Origin: GCA-2794515 sp033763335
Lineage (GTDB): Bacteria; Chloroflexota; Anaerolineae; Aggregatilineales; Phototrophicaceae
Assembly (NCBI GenBank): GCA_033763335.1
Contig: JANRKU010000086.1
Coordinates: 1 to 64,000 of the forward strand
Direction of reading: 5' to 3'
DNA length: 64,000 nt
The stretch's first letter is position 1. Each line of letters starts with the position of its first letter. Below, piece by piece: positions 42,852 to 50,929 of the stretch. The notes under the pieces are model-generated. The model did no database searches and was not told where the DNA came from. It saw only the letters and a program-made list of their open reading frames with translations. A program made the position numbers and the translations under genes.

Positions 42852-43835
42852 ATGAGCGCACGCGCTTTTCTTGTGCATGGTGAAGATGATGTTGGCATAG
42901 AAGAATATGTCAATAAATTGCGCGGGGAGATGGGAACATCTCCCAACGCCGATTTTAATATCAGCGAATTTGATGGGCAAGTTGCCGATGTCGCAGAAAT
43001 TATATCGGCAGTGAGTTCCTATCCATTTTTGGCGGATGCCCGCATGGTCATTGTGCGCGGATTGCTCAAATGGCTCACCCGCAAAGGCGCAGGCGAAACA
43101 GGTAAGGCGGGAATTGCTCGCTTATCTGAAGAATTGATACACCTGCCCGAATGGGCGCGGTTGATATTTGTTGAACGTGAAACCTTGCCAGATACCAACC
43201 CCATCCTCAAGGCGATGAAGGAAATCGGTCATGCCGATATTAAATTGTGTGCCATCCCCAAAGATTTACCGCGTTGGCTGATGAATCGCGCCCAAAAGGT
43301 CTATGATGTTCACCTAGAAGAAACCGCCGCCCGTGCATTGGCGTTGGTGGTGGGGTCAGATTTGCGCGGGGCAGATAATGAACTGTGCAAATTGGCAGAT
43401 TATGTGGGCGATGCGGGTAAAATCACCGAAGATGATGTCGCTGTGATGACCAGTTACCTGCCCGAAGTGACCATTTGGGCGGCGATTAAAGATATTGCCG
43501 AAGGGCGGGGCAAAAAGGCGCTAGAACGGATTCATCAATTATTGATGGATAAAAAAGGCAATGACCCGATTGGCATTTTTGCGATGATTATCCGCCAATT
43601 CCGATTTTTACTGCTCACCAAAGAATATTTGACCATGCCCAATGACGGTAGACCACTAGCAGATGCGTTGGGCGTGAAAATGGCGGGGGAATATATCTCG
43701 CAGAGCAAATCGTTTAAGCTGGATGAGTTGGAGCGTATTTATAAGGCGTTGCAAGAGTATGATTTTAAGATGAAGGTGGGCATGATAGAGCCAGAAACTG
43801 CGCTCGATATCATGATTATCAGTTTGTCTCGATAA
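42852..43835 (+). CDS. holA: DNA polymerase III subunit delta
   Basis: 327 residues. The N-terminal AAA+-like part has F-L-V-H-G-E-D-D and a helix pattern as in HolA, with no working Walker A, as usual for delta. The middle has L-P-R-W-L and the domain-III part W-A-A-I-K-D-I-A-E-G-R-G-K-K-A-L and I-I-R-Q-F-R-F-L-L, typical. It opens the beta clamp for replication. It lies 3 nt after the ABC permease, presumably co-transcribed by proximity only, and ends in a strong terminator. Confidence 0.9.
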   Translation: MSARAFLVHGEDDVGIEEYVNKLRGEMGTSPNADFNISEFDGQVADVAEIISAVSSYPFLADARMVIVRGLLKWLTRKGAGETGKAGIARLSEELIHLPEWARLIFVERETLPDTNPILKAMKEIGHADIKLCAIPKDLPRWLMNRAQKVYDVHLEETAARALALVVGSDLRGADNELCKLADYVGDAGKITEDDVAVMTSYLPEVTIWAAIKDIAEGRGKKALERIHQLLMDKKGNDPIGIFAMIIRQFRFLLLTKEYLTMPNDGRPLADALGVKMAGEYISQSKSFKLDELERIYKALQEYDFKMKVGMIEPETALDIMIISLSR

Positions 43836-43839
43836 AACA

Positions 43840-43880
43840 AAAAATGGATGGTGTACTCGTCTCCACCATCCATTTTTATT
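43840..43880. terminator. Intrinsic terminator after holA
   Basis: 14-bp perfect stem aaaaatggatggtg / caccatccattttt with a 10-nt loop; A-run before and T-run after make it bidirectional. It serves holA and the converging stress cassette. Confidence 0.85.
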
Positions 43881-43934
43881 ACTGTCCCTGCTTCTCACCA
43901 AGATATGAGCAGGGGAGGGTTAGCGTGATGGTCT

Positions 43935-44165
43935 CTAGAATTTGATGTTATCTGACCATTCGTCAATTTGCTTGTTGGCTTCTTCTCTGGTGATGGCATA
44001 TTTTTCTTGTAATTTTCCCGCTAAAACTTCACGGTTGCCATTGATTTCCATCATTTCGTCGTCGGTCAAATCACCCCAACGCTTCTTGAGGTCACCAGTG
44101 AATTGTTTCCATTGCCCAGCGATTTTATCCCATGTTGTGCTTCTGTTTGATTTTGTTTGATCCAT
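43935..44165 (-). CDS. CsbD-family stress protein
   Basis: 76 residues. The CsbD pattern is clear: W-D-K-I-A-G-Q-W-K-Q-F-T-G-D-L-K-K-R-W-G-D-L-T-D-D-E near the start, then a conserved helix L-A-G-K-L-Q-E-K-Y, and I-D-E-W at the end. CsbD proteins are small, highly charged, sigmaB-type stress proteins of unknown molecular role. It is the last gene of the minus-strand stress cassette (GlsB, YtxH, YggT, CsbD). Confidence 0.9.
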   Translation of the reverse strand: MDQTKSNRSTTWDKIAGQWKQFTGDLKKRWGDLTDDEMMEINGNREVLAGKLQEKYAITREEANKQIDEWSDNIKF

Positions 44166-44241
44166 GATACTTATCCTTTCATTTTATAAATATACTAAGG
44201 GTATTGCTAGTTAACCTTATGTTACAAAAGATGCTGATAGA

Positions 44242-44670
44242 TTAGCGGGGACGGCTGAGAACTAACCACAGTACCCGCGCAACAATCCAAGCAACTATTG
44301 CCCATACAATGATGGCGATAATGGTGGTGATTTCTAATATAGATGTCCCACTAATAACTGGGTTTTGCACCACATTCGCAAATAATGCGACGAAGGGCGA
44401 GGACACCGAATTGATAAACCCACCGAATCCATTGGTCATGTTTGCGCCGACCAAATACAAAATAAAGCGCACAATCAGTAGTAGTTCTAATACTCCAAAC
44501 AAGAAGTAGGAAATATTGATGATACGGGCAACTGAAGAATTTTGATTGGCAACCGAGATACGACGCTTCTTTTCATTCAGATTCATCGCCTGATATTCTT
44601 CAATGTTTTGGTCTACTACATCTTCATGACGACCTAATTCTTGGTTACGTAATTCATTATTTGTTGCCAT
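44242..44670 (-). CDS. YggT-family membrane protein
   Basis: 142 residues with a soluble start (about 1-45), a helix pair at about 48-75 (IINISYFLFGVLELLLIVRFILYL), a loop (GFINSVSSPFVALF) and a C-terminal helix (IIAIIVWAIVAWIVARVLWLV). The R-F-I-L-Y-L and S-S-P-F-V motifs fit YggT proteins, tied to cell division and osmotic or turgor control in other bacteria. An N-terminal tail makes it longer than typical YggT (about 90 aa). Placed between YtxH and CsbD genes, a role in envelope stress is likely. Confidence 0.8.
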   Translation of the reverse strand: MATNNELRNQELGRHEDVVDQNIEEYQAMNLNEKKRRISVANQNSSVARIINISYFLFGVLELLLIVRFILYLVGANMTNGFGGFINSVSSPFVALFANVVQNPVISGTSILEITTIIAIIVWAIVAWIVARVLWLVLSRPR

Positions 44671-44690
44671 AGCGATTTACTTTCTACTGA

Positions 44691-44981
44691 TTATTTCGAG
44701 TTTTGTTTGAGACGTTCTTCGACGTTTTTGCGGAAATCATTAAATTGGTCTTCCAGTTTTTTGATGACTGGTTCTAATGATTCGCGCCCATTGTTTACGC
44801 TCTCGCCAATATTTTGGGCGAGTTCTTTACGTGTTTTTTCGCCACTTTCGGGGGCAAAGAGCAAGGCTAATACTGCTCCAATACCCAACCCAGCACTTAA
44901 ACAAATCAATGTGAGGAGCGTTTTTTGTCGTGCCACGCGCATTTCGGCATCGCGGCTATAGTAAATGCGTTCATTATTCAT
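44691..44981 (-). CDS. YtxH-domain protein
   Basis: 96 residues from the ATG at 44981 (AAGGATACCAAC upstream on the minus strand). The YtxH motif is clear: a helix (LLTLICLSAGLGIGAVLALLFAPESG) with the G-A-V-L-A-L-L-F-A-P-E-S-G signature, then a long charged coiled-coil (ESVNNGRESLEPVIKKLEDQ). YtxH proteins are small single-helix membrane proteins of general stress response. Part of the four-gene cassette. Confidence 0.85.
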   Translation of the reverse strand: MNNERIYYSRDAEMRVARQKTLLTLICLSAGLGIGAVLALLFAPESGEKTRKELAQNIGESVNNGRESLEPVIKKLEDQFNDFRKNVEERLKQNSK

Positions 44982-45076
44982 GTTGGTATCCTTATTCGTT
45001 AAAAGGGTGTGTGATTGAGGTGGAGGGGAGAATACAGACAACGCATTGCCTGTATTCTTCATATATCCGGTGCTTA

Positions 45077-45358
45077 CTATCGGGGGAGTACGCTACGCCC
45101 GTTGAAGAGACGTATCACCGCCAATAATACAACTGCACCAACGAAGGAGACAAAGATGCTCCAAATATTGAAGCCTGTCACACCTGCGGTATCAATTTGG
45201 CTAAACAAGAAGCCACCGATGAAAGCACCCAAGATGCCTACGATGATGTCCATGATTAAACCTTGGCTACCACTGGTTTTCATCACTTTACTGGCTAACC
45301 AGCCTGCGATTGCACCAACAATAATCCATGCCAACCATCCCATTTGTCCCATATCCAT
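45077..45358 (-). CDS. GlsB/YeaQ/YmgE family membrane protein
   Basis: 93 residues, three helices with G-x-I-A-G-W-L-A near the start, the G-S-Q-G-L-I-M-D-I-I-V-G-I-L-G-A pattern and glycine-rich helices. This is a classical transglycosylase-associated or GlsB-type stress protein, of unknown biochemical role, often found with YtxH and CsbD. It is the first gene of the minus-strand cassette. A distant paralogue is at 50392. Confidence 0.9.
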   Translation of the reverse strand: MDMGQMGWLAWIIVGAIAGWLASKVMKTSGSQGLIMDIIVGILGAFIGGFLFSQIDTAGVTGFNIWSIFVSFVGAVVLLAVIRLFNGRSVLPR

Positions 45359-45488
45359 GTTTTGTATCTCCTATTGTTTGTTTATATCCGTCTATATAAT
45401 CAGTATAGGATATAGCATTTATTGATACATCCATCATGTGAGTGGTGTTATATCATTCTTTGGTATGAGATAGCCCTTAAATCGCTCA

Positions 45489-46148
45489 TCATGGCACATA
45501 AAAATCGCCTAAACGGATGTTATAGTCCAATACGAGGATGATTGCCTCGGTACGGCTGGTAACACTGAGTTTCGATAAAATATTGCTCACATGCGATTTT
45601 GTGGTGGAAAGTGTGATGACCAATTGACTGGCAATTTCGTTATTGCCCAAGCCTTTGACCATTAACCCCAGCACTTCGCGTTCACGCGGGGTTAATTCTG
45701 CAAAGATGGAATGGGGTTGCCGAACCGATTGAACAAGGATATCTGTGACTTCTGACGCATAGGTCGAAATGCCATTTTTGGCGGCGCGGATGGCGCTTGC
45801 AAGCTCATCGGCGGGAATTTTTTTGAATAAATAGCTAATTGCCCCCGCTTCGAGTACGCCTTTAATCAACCGTTCTTCGCCAAAACTGGTTAAGATAATC
45901 ACTTTAATATTGGGGAAATTGAGGGTGAGATAGCGGGTCGCTTCAATACCATCCATGACGGGCATCATTAAGTCCATCAAGACGACATCTGGCTTTGTAT
46001 TGGCACATATGGCGATGGCTTCTTTGCCATTGCTGGCTTCTCCGACTAATTTGAGGTCAGGATAACTTATCAAAAAGACAGCCAGCCCTTGCCGTAGCAT
46101 GGCATGGTCGTCTACTATCACAATCCGAATGGGGGTCTCTGTGGTCAT
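45489..46148 (-). CDS. NarL/FixJ-family response regulator
   Basis: 219 residues. Receiver domain: acidic pocket V-D-D-H near 12-15, phosphoacceptor Asp59 in V-L-M-D-L-M-M-P, and Lys at the end of the fold in F-K-K-I-P. C-terminal LuxR-type helix-turn-helix: L-T-P-R-E-R-E-V-L-G-L-M-V-K-G-L-G-N-N-E-I-A and T-K-S-H-V-S-N-I-L-S-K-L. The kinase gene upstream overlaps it by 4 bp, so the pair is a two-component system. No target promoter can be named. Confidence 0.95.
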   Translation of the reverse strand: MTTETPIRIVIVDDHAMLRQGLAVFLISYPDLKLVGEASNGKEAIAICANTKPDVVLMDLMMPVMDGIEATRYLTLNFPNIKVIILTSFGEERLIKGVLEAGAISYLFKKIPADELASAIRAAKNGISTYASEVTDILVQSVRQPHSIFAELTPREREVLGLMVKGLGNNEIASQLVITLSTTKSHVSNILSKLSVTSRTEAIILVLDYNIRLGDFYVP

Positions 46149-47704
46149 ATCTCATTACTCGCGGTTTCTAAAATAGTCGAATCTGCTGATGCCCAAACAA
46201 CCTTAATAAGCGTTCCCTCACCCCTACGACTAATGATATTGAGTGTACCCCCAATCGTTTTGATACGGTCGCCCATAATGCTTAACCCAAAGTGACCTGT
46301 TGCAATCTCTTCTGGATTAAAACCAATTCCATTATCCTGTATGCTGAGGTCAACTTGCCCCAGTTCGCTATTAAAAATAACCTCAACATGGCTTGCAGAC
46401 GCATGGAGGGTAATATTATTGAGGGCTTCTTGTGCCACACGGTATAAAGCAAAATGCACATCTTCTGGGAGAGGATCTTGTTTATTGGTGTGGACTGTAA
46501 TCTTTAATCCGGTGCGATTGGTGATGATGGTCGCAACTTGACGGATTAAATCACCTAACTTGGCATGTGTGAGTGATGCAGGACGAAGCTCTAATAACAA
46601 TAATCGCATTTCTTCTAAGGCATTTTTTGCTAGTTCATTCATAATAGAGAGGCTATGCCGCCCCTCATCTTTATTAATTTCCCAAATGGTAGGCAATCTT
46701 TCTGCGATAAGGCTCATTGACCATAGGGCTTGAGAAATGGTGTCGTGGAGTTCACTGGCTAGGCGATTGCGCTCTGCTAACACCGCCGAGCGTTTGGCAC
46801 GGTCTAATAATCCTGCATTTTGGATAGCAATAGCGGCTTGGTCGGCAAACGTCTGAAGCCGTTCCGCATGGATTTCGGTAAAAAATTCGGGGGTGGCACT
46901 ATCTAAAGACAAAAACCCCAAAATTTTGCCATTTGCACGAATGGGAGCAATCACATTGGAGTGAACCCATTCTAACCCCGGAAACCCAATCCATAAGGGT
47001 GAGGTGGAGATATTTGCAATGGCGACAGGTTTACCCATATCCATCAGCTGTTGTAAAATTGCCAGTTTCATCCCCGGGATATGTTCATTTAACCAATTTT
47101 TTTCTAATCGCTGGTCTTTATATCCCGTTTGACGTACCACCCGCACCACATTAGATTCGACCAGCAATACATTTGCACCATCATAAGCGGTCACTTGTCC
47201 CACTGTATTGAGGATATGGTCAAGAATTTTATCTAAATCGAGGGTGCTACTCATGGTTGTCAATGTCTTGCGAAGAGCTTCTGTAAAAGTATGTTCTTCA
47301 TGTTCAAGCACCTGCATCCGTTTATACTCAATGATTTGTTCTTGGAGTTGCTGATTGAGCTTAGAATGACTCTTGATATGTTCTTTAAGGCGCATTTCTA
47401 ATGTAGAGTATGCTTTTTGTAATTTAAGTGCAGATAGCTTGCGTTGGGTAATCTGGCTTTTAAGGTCTTCTGTCGCCTGATTGAGGGTGGCAGTTTGTTG
47501 AGCGACTTGTTTTTCAAAATCGTCATATGTGGCAGATAAATTTTGTTCAAATGTTGCTGCGGAAATATCGTGTTGAATGAGCGTCACGATATCATCTAGT
47601 AAAGATTCTACCATGGCGAATGTAGTGGAATTTGATGTATGGCTCTGTGATATAACCATGAGCCAATTTTGAATAATCTCAATTTTGTTATTGAAACTGC
47701 CCAT
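46145..47704 (-). CDS. GAF-domain sensor histidine kinase (HisKA_3)
   Basis: 519 residues, no transmembrane helix. A coiled-coil (about 60-135) leads into a GAF domain (about 150-300), then HisKA_3 with the phosphoacceptor His in E-L-H-D-T-I-S-Q-A-L-W (about residue 319), and an ATPase with D-N-G-I-G-F-N and G-H-F-G-L-S-I-M. A cytoplasmic GAF suggests a soluble signal such as a small molecule, light or redox state. It phosphorylates the overlapping NarL-type regulator. Confidence 0.9.
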   Translation of the reverse strand: MGSFNNKIEIIQNWLMVISQSHTSNSTTFAMVESLLDDIVTLIQHDISAATFEQNLSATYDDFEKQVAQQTATLNQATEDLKSQITQRKLSALKLQKAYSTLEMRLKEHIKSHSKLNQQLQEQIIEYKRMQVLEHEEHTFTEALRKTLTTMSSTLDLDKILDHILNTVGQVTAYDGANVLLVESNVVRVVRQTGYKDQRLEKNWLNEHIPGMKLAILQQLMDMGKPVAIANISTSPLWIGFPGLEWVHSNVIAPIRANGKILGFLSLDSATPEFFTEIHAERLQTFADQAAIAIQNAGLLDRAKRSAVLAERNRLASELHDTISQALWSMSLIAERLPTIWEINKDEGRHSLSIMNELAKNALEEMRLLLLELRPASLTHAKLGDLIRQVATIITNRTGLKITVHTNKQDPLPEDVHFALYRVAQEALNNITLHASASHVEVIFNSELGQVDLSIQDNGIGFNPEEIATGHFGLSIMGDRIKTIGGTLNIISRRGEGTLIKVVWASADSTILETASNEI

Positions 47705-47800
47705 TTTGATACTTGCCTCCTCACTTATTATGATGCAATGAATGCACCATATCCCCTATCTTACCAATATAATGACGTGAAGAGTCCCTAATAGACAAAA

Positions 47801-47820
47801 AATCATCCTAAAGGATGATG
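47801..47820 (-). repeat. IS flank direct repeat (left), terminator hairpin
   Basis: aatcatcctaaaggatgatg abuts the left end of the IS. Its 8-bp arms (atcatcct/aggatgat) form a hairpin; on the minus strand the stem is followed by T6, so it works as an intrinsic terminator. The identical 20-mer abuts the right end at 49404-49423. Confidence 0.85.
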
Positions 47821-47838
47821 CTGAACTTTGGCATTATG

Positions 47839-47871
47839 AACAGCCTGTGAGAGTTTCACAGGCTGTTTTTT
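47839..47871 (+). terminator. Plus-strand terminator just inside the IS
   Basis: Perfect 12-bp stem aacagcctgtga / tcacaggctgtt, loop gagtt, then T-run on the plus strand. It would stop transcripts entering the IS antisense to its transposase. Confidence 0.8.
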
Positions 47872-47905
47872 GATATAAAAAAGTGAAAAATAACAATAAA
47901 ACAGC

Positions 47906-49321
47906 TTATCCGTTGGTAGCGGAGTAGGCAGAATTGTTTAAACCGACTTTATCAGGCGGAAATTTGGTCAAGTCGCGCGGTATTCGTAGGCGATGCGGTC
48001 GAAATTGATATTTTCCCCACAATGCCGCTCGAAAAGATTGCCACAGCGTGTTAAATGACCAGCGTCCACCGCCACGCCACCACCCGGTCGGTACTTCTGG
48101 CGCATCGCATAATCCCCAAGTTTGGTAGCCCGCCAACACCATTAAGGCATAGACCCAAGCACTCCATTGCACACTCGCCACGGCTGCCTCTGGATGCCAA
48201 CATTGCTTATCCCCCAACCCAAAGGTGGTCTTGAGTTCACGATGACACACCTCAATTTCCCACCGTTGCCATGCCCAAAAGATGAGCGATTCGACTGTCA
48301 TTGGCAATATCCATGCACCTGTCTCATCCTGCACGGCATTGACCAGATAAGCCACTGGCTCACGGTGTTTGGTGGTTGTGCCTTTGGTATAGCGTTCACC
48401 GCCAATGACGATGACAAATAATGGCTTATCCGCCATTCTCTCACGAATAACGGGTCCTTCGACACGGTAGCGTAACTGACGTGATTTGCCCCGAATGGTC
48501 ATCTCAGTCGAAACCCAGTCGGGTAATGTCTTATCCCACATCTGTTGCGGTGTCTTAGCACGCTCCCCATATTTCTTTTTGCGCCCGTTGGGGTCGGGTA
48601 GATGATACAACACGCGATTTTTTGCCGTTCTCACCAGCAAATTGACCCCATTGGGCAGGTTTTTCCACAAATTAAGGGTGTCAAATGCCCCATCTGCCAC
48701 CAAAAGTACCTGTTGGGATTCACGACCCAGTTGAACCAGTTGGGTATGTAACCAATGTAAGCACTCCACCGTCACCTCCCACTCTTTGCGAGCTTCATAC
48801 ACCTGTCGCTTGGATTTCTCGGTGAAGGCAGGCAGAAAGCGTAACGGAATGAGGCGCGTGAACCCATTGTCAGGAGGCAGTAACATACCCATATGCAACC
48901 AGCGTTGTGTGAGATGAATCCCGACCATAAAGGCTGGATTGCGTGGATTTCTCCCCCAGCCAACGCCTTCGATATGCTTGCCTGTGCGTGGGGTTTGTGT
49001 CCCATCACAGGCGATGACGATGGGTGTGTCGCTTGGGATATGGGCGAGAGTTTGTTCCAAGAGGATAGGAGCGACTTCTTCCTCACAAAAACGTTTTTGG
49101 CTGAAAAGACGGTAAAACGGGCTGAGTAAGGAGGCTTGGGTGATGCCCTGTGCCAGTGCCAGTCGGGTAATGGTGTGGCGACCAAAGACAAATAGTTCAG
49201 CTAACACCAATGAGCAGGCACGTTCAAAGACACGATACTGTCCAAAGGTGGCAGAATAAGCGTGGAGTAATGAAAAAAGGGCTGTGAGTAAATCGTGATT
49301 TTGTGCGATAATTGGGTTCAT
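47906..49321 (-). CDS. IS4/IS701-like DDE transposase
   Basis: 471 residues from the ATG at 49321 (GGAG 8 nt upstream on the minus strand); the frame runs 25 codons further upstream without support. The DDE residues are seen in V-I-A-C-D-G-T-Q-T-P (first Asp), V-L-L-V-A-D-G-A-F-D (second Asp) and the W-E-I-E-V-C-H-R-E-L-K-T-T-F-G-L-G region (Glu, resembling the Y-R-E-K signature). It is intact, so the element may still move. It catalyses cut-and-paste or copy-in transposition at its 12-bp ends. Confidence 0.85.
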   Translation of the reverse strand: MNPIIAQNHDLLTALFSLLHAYSATFGQYRVFERACSLVLAELFVFGRHTITRLALAQGITQASLLSPFYRLFSQKRFCEEEVAPILLEQTLAHIPSDTPIVIACDGTQTPRTGKHIEGVGWGRNPRNPAFMVGIHLTQRWLHMGMLLPPDNGFTRLIPLRFLPAFTEKSKRQVYEARKEWEVTVECLHWLHTQLVQLGRESQQVLLVADGAFDTLNLWKNLPNGVNLLVRTAKNRVLYHLPDPNGRKKKYGERAKTPQQMWDKTLPDWVSTEMTIRGKSRQLRYRVEGPVIRERMADKPLFVIVIGGERYTKGTTTKHREPVAYLVNAVQDETGAWILPMTVESLIFWAWQRWEIEVCHRELKTTFGLGDKQCWHPEAAVASVQWSAWVYALMVLAGYQTWGLCDAPEVPTGWWRGGGRWSFNTLWQSFRAALWGKYQFRPHRLRIPRDLTKFPPDKVGLNNSAYSATNG

Positions 49322-49403
49322 AAGGATGTCTCCGGTCTGTTTTTTTCTGATAAATAATTCATACCAGAAACATCCTTTTTTGACAAGAAAAGCCAAAGTT
49401 CAG

Positions 49404-49423
49404 AATCATCCTAAAGGATGATG
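49404..49423. repeat. IS flank direct repeat (right)
   Basis: Identical to 47801-47820 and directly next to the right inverted repeat. Here the T-run is lost because the IS follows the hairpin on the minus strand, so terminator function for the TPR gene is split from its tail. Confidence 0.85.
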
Positions 49424-49498
49424 AAAGGAGAATTATTTTAAGATAAAGGGCGGCATGGGCTGGTAATGCGGATTATCCACCTATCAAAAGAGGTGCTA

Positions 49499-50263
49499 TT
49501 ATCCCCCCAATGCCCGTTTGAGTGCCTCAAGAACTTGGACAAAATTTGCCAATTGGGGATTTTGCGTTTTTCGCATGAAATCTACGACTTTTTCTTGATA
49601 GATAACAGCAGTTTTGAGGTCACGTAGGTTGGTGCTGGCTTGTGCCATCATCCGCCAACCTGTAAAACGGATAGCCATGCTATTTTTGCCCTCACCCTCA
49701 AATTTATCCGCCACTTGCAAGATGTATTCTGCCAACTTTTTTAACCCAGCCCAATCATTGCGTTGTGGATAGCGCATAGACATCAGGCTAAAGGTGTTGG
49801 CGATGTCTCCTAATGCGTCTAATTGCCGATAGTGACGGATTGCCTTGCCAAAAGCCGATTTTGCTTCATCGTGTTTGTCTAAGTTATCATAGGCAATGCC
49901 CATTGAATCATATAATTTGGCTTTGACCATCGTGGCTTGGTTGCTGGTGGGGTAGCTGGAAGGGACAATCAGTTTGAGTTTCCCCAGTTCCTTATACCAT
50001 TCCCCCTCAAAACTCAGCACCCGTTCTAATCGCGTATAGATTTCGATAGCTTGCTCAAATTTTAGTAAATCGGCATAACAAAAGGCGATGCACATCATAA
50101 TATCTTGATATTGCATCACCCCCAATACATCGGTTGACTTTAGACAAGCGGTGAAGGCTTGTAATGCTTTATCATGTTGCCCTTGTGATTGTAAGGCGCG
50201 TCCATTTTTATAATGCCGAAACATATCTGGATGAGTAGATTCGTTTGGTTCTTGTGGTGTCAT
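49499..50263 (-). CDS. TPR-repeat protein
   Basis: 254 residues from the ATG at 50263 (GGAGG 7 nt upstream). The sequence is a run of TPR-type helix pairs: Y-K-N-G-R-A-L-Q-S-Q-G-Q-H-D-K-A-L-Q-A-F, A-I-E-I-Y-T-R-L-E-R-V, Y-D-N-L-D-K-H-D-E-A-K-S-A-F-G and A-V-I-Y-Q-E-K-V-V-D-F. No catalytic domain and no signal peptide, so probably a cytoplasmic scaffold. Its terminator hairpin was duplicated by the IS downstream. Confidence 0.8.
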   Translation of the reverse strand: MTPQEPNESTHPDMFRHYKNGRALQSQGQHDKALQAFTACLKSTDVLGVMQYQDIMMCIAFCYADLLKFEQAIEIYTRLERVLSFEGEWYKELGKLKLIVPSSYPTSNQATMVKAKLYDSMGIAYDNLDKHDEAKSAFGKAIRHYRQLDALGDIANTFSLMSMRYPQRNDWAGLKKLAEYILQVADKFEGEGKNSMAIRFTGWRMMAQASTNLRDLKTAVIYQEKVVDFMRKTQNPQLANFVQVLEALKRALGG

Positions 50264-50391
50264 CAAAATGCCTCCCTATTAGTGTGTGCAAAAACAGTTT
50301 AGCATAAACTTTTTTGTGGTTGCAACTTTTTTTACCATCTTCACGTATAAAGATATGTAACAATCGAACAGATAAGAAGGAGTGCTTAACA

Positions 50392-50733
50392 ATGATAGGT
50401 ATACTTGCGTTAGTCGGTTTGTTGGTCTTTGCATATATTTTGTTCAACATCCTGTTTGGTGTGGCGTTCACACTGATTAACTTCATCATCATGGTGTTGA
50501 TTTGGATTTTCATCGGTTACTTGGCGGGTCAATTGATTCGTGGCAAGGGCTATGGTCCTGTTGGTGATGCGGCGCTCGGTATCGGCGGTGGTATTGTCGG
50601 CTCACTGCTGTTGAATCTGCTGGGTAGAGATGCTTGGGATTCTGGCTTCATCGGCAGAATCGTGTTTGGGGCAATCGGCGCAGTCGTGCTGGTGTTCCTT
50701 GTGCGTTTGGTCAACAAAGACTTTGGCAAATAA
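50392..50733 (+). CDS. GlsB/YeaQ-like membrane protein
   Basis: 113 residues from the ATG at 50392 (AAGGAG upstream). Four hydrophobic helices; the second half has W-I-F-I-G-Y-L-A-G-Q-L-I-R-G-K-G-Y-G and G-D-A-A-L-G-I-G-G-G-I-V-G-S-L-L-L-N-L-L, matching the GlsB-type pattern. An extra N-terminal helix pair makes it longer than the gene at 45077. Likely another envelope-stress protein, separately controlled. Confidence 0.8.
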   Translation: MIGILALVGLLVFAYILFNILFGVAFTLINFIIMVLIWIFIGYLAGQLIRGKGYGPVGDAALGIGGGIVGSLLLNLLGRDAWDSGFIGRIVFGAIGAVVLVFLVRLVNKDFGK

Positions 50734-50760
50734 CGCACATCTCGTAAAATAAATTGCAAG

Positions 50761-50793
50761 AAGGCGGGTAGGATTCCTATCCGCCTTTTTTAT
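50761..50793 (+). terminator. Intrinsic terminator after the GlsB-like gene
   Basis: Stem aaggcgggtagga / tcctatccgcctt (one G-U pair), 1-nt loop region, then TTTTTTATTT on the plus strand. Confidence 0.85.
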
Positions 50794-50929
50794 TTGTTAC
50801 CTCTCTAAATATTTTTTTACTACTTCCCAATCTATGAAAAAAGTATGTTACCATTAAGCTAAATAACGGCATCATCCACGCTCACCATCCTCTAACTGCC
50901 AATCACATTAGCTTATGAAGGGACGACTT

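Larger units (their letters stand above)
47821..49403 (-). mobile_element. Complete insertion sequence with DDE transposase
   Basis: 1583 bp. The ends carry a 12-bp perfect inverted repeat ctgaactttggc (47821-47832) / gccaaagttcag (49392-49403). The one gene fills the element. Both ends abut identical 20-bp sequences, the apparent target duplication, which itself folds as a hairpin. A plus-strand terminator lies at the left inner edge. Family: IS4/IS701-like by the transposase; I could not fix it further. Confidence 0.85.

Noticed and set aside
47801..49423. Reading the hairpins as part of a 33-bp imperfect inverted repeat of the IS
   Set aside because: As direct repeats the flanks match 20/20; as inverted repeats they match only about 16/20. 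The direct-repeat reading fits better, though other copies are needed to decide.
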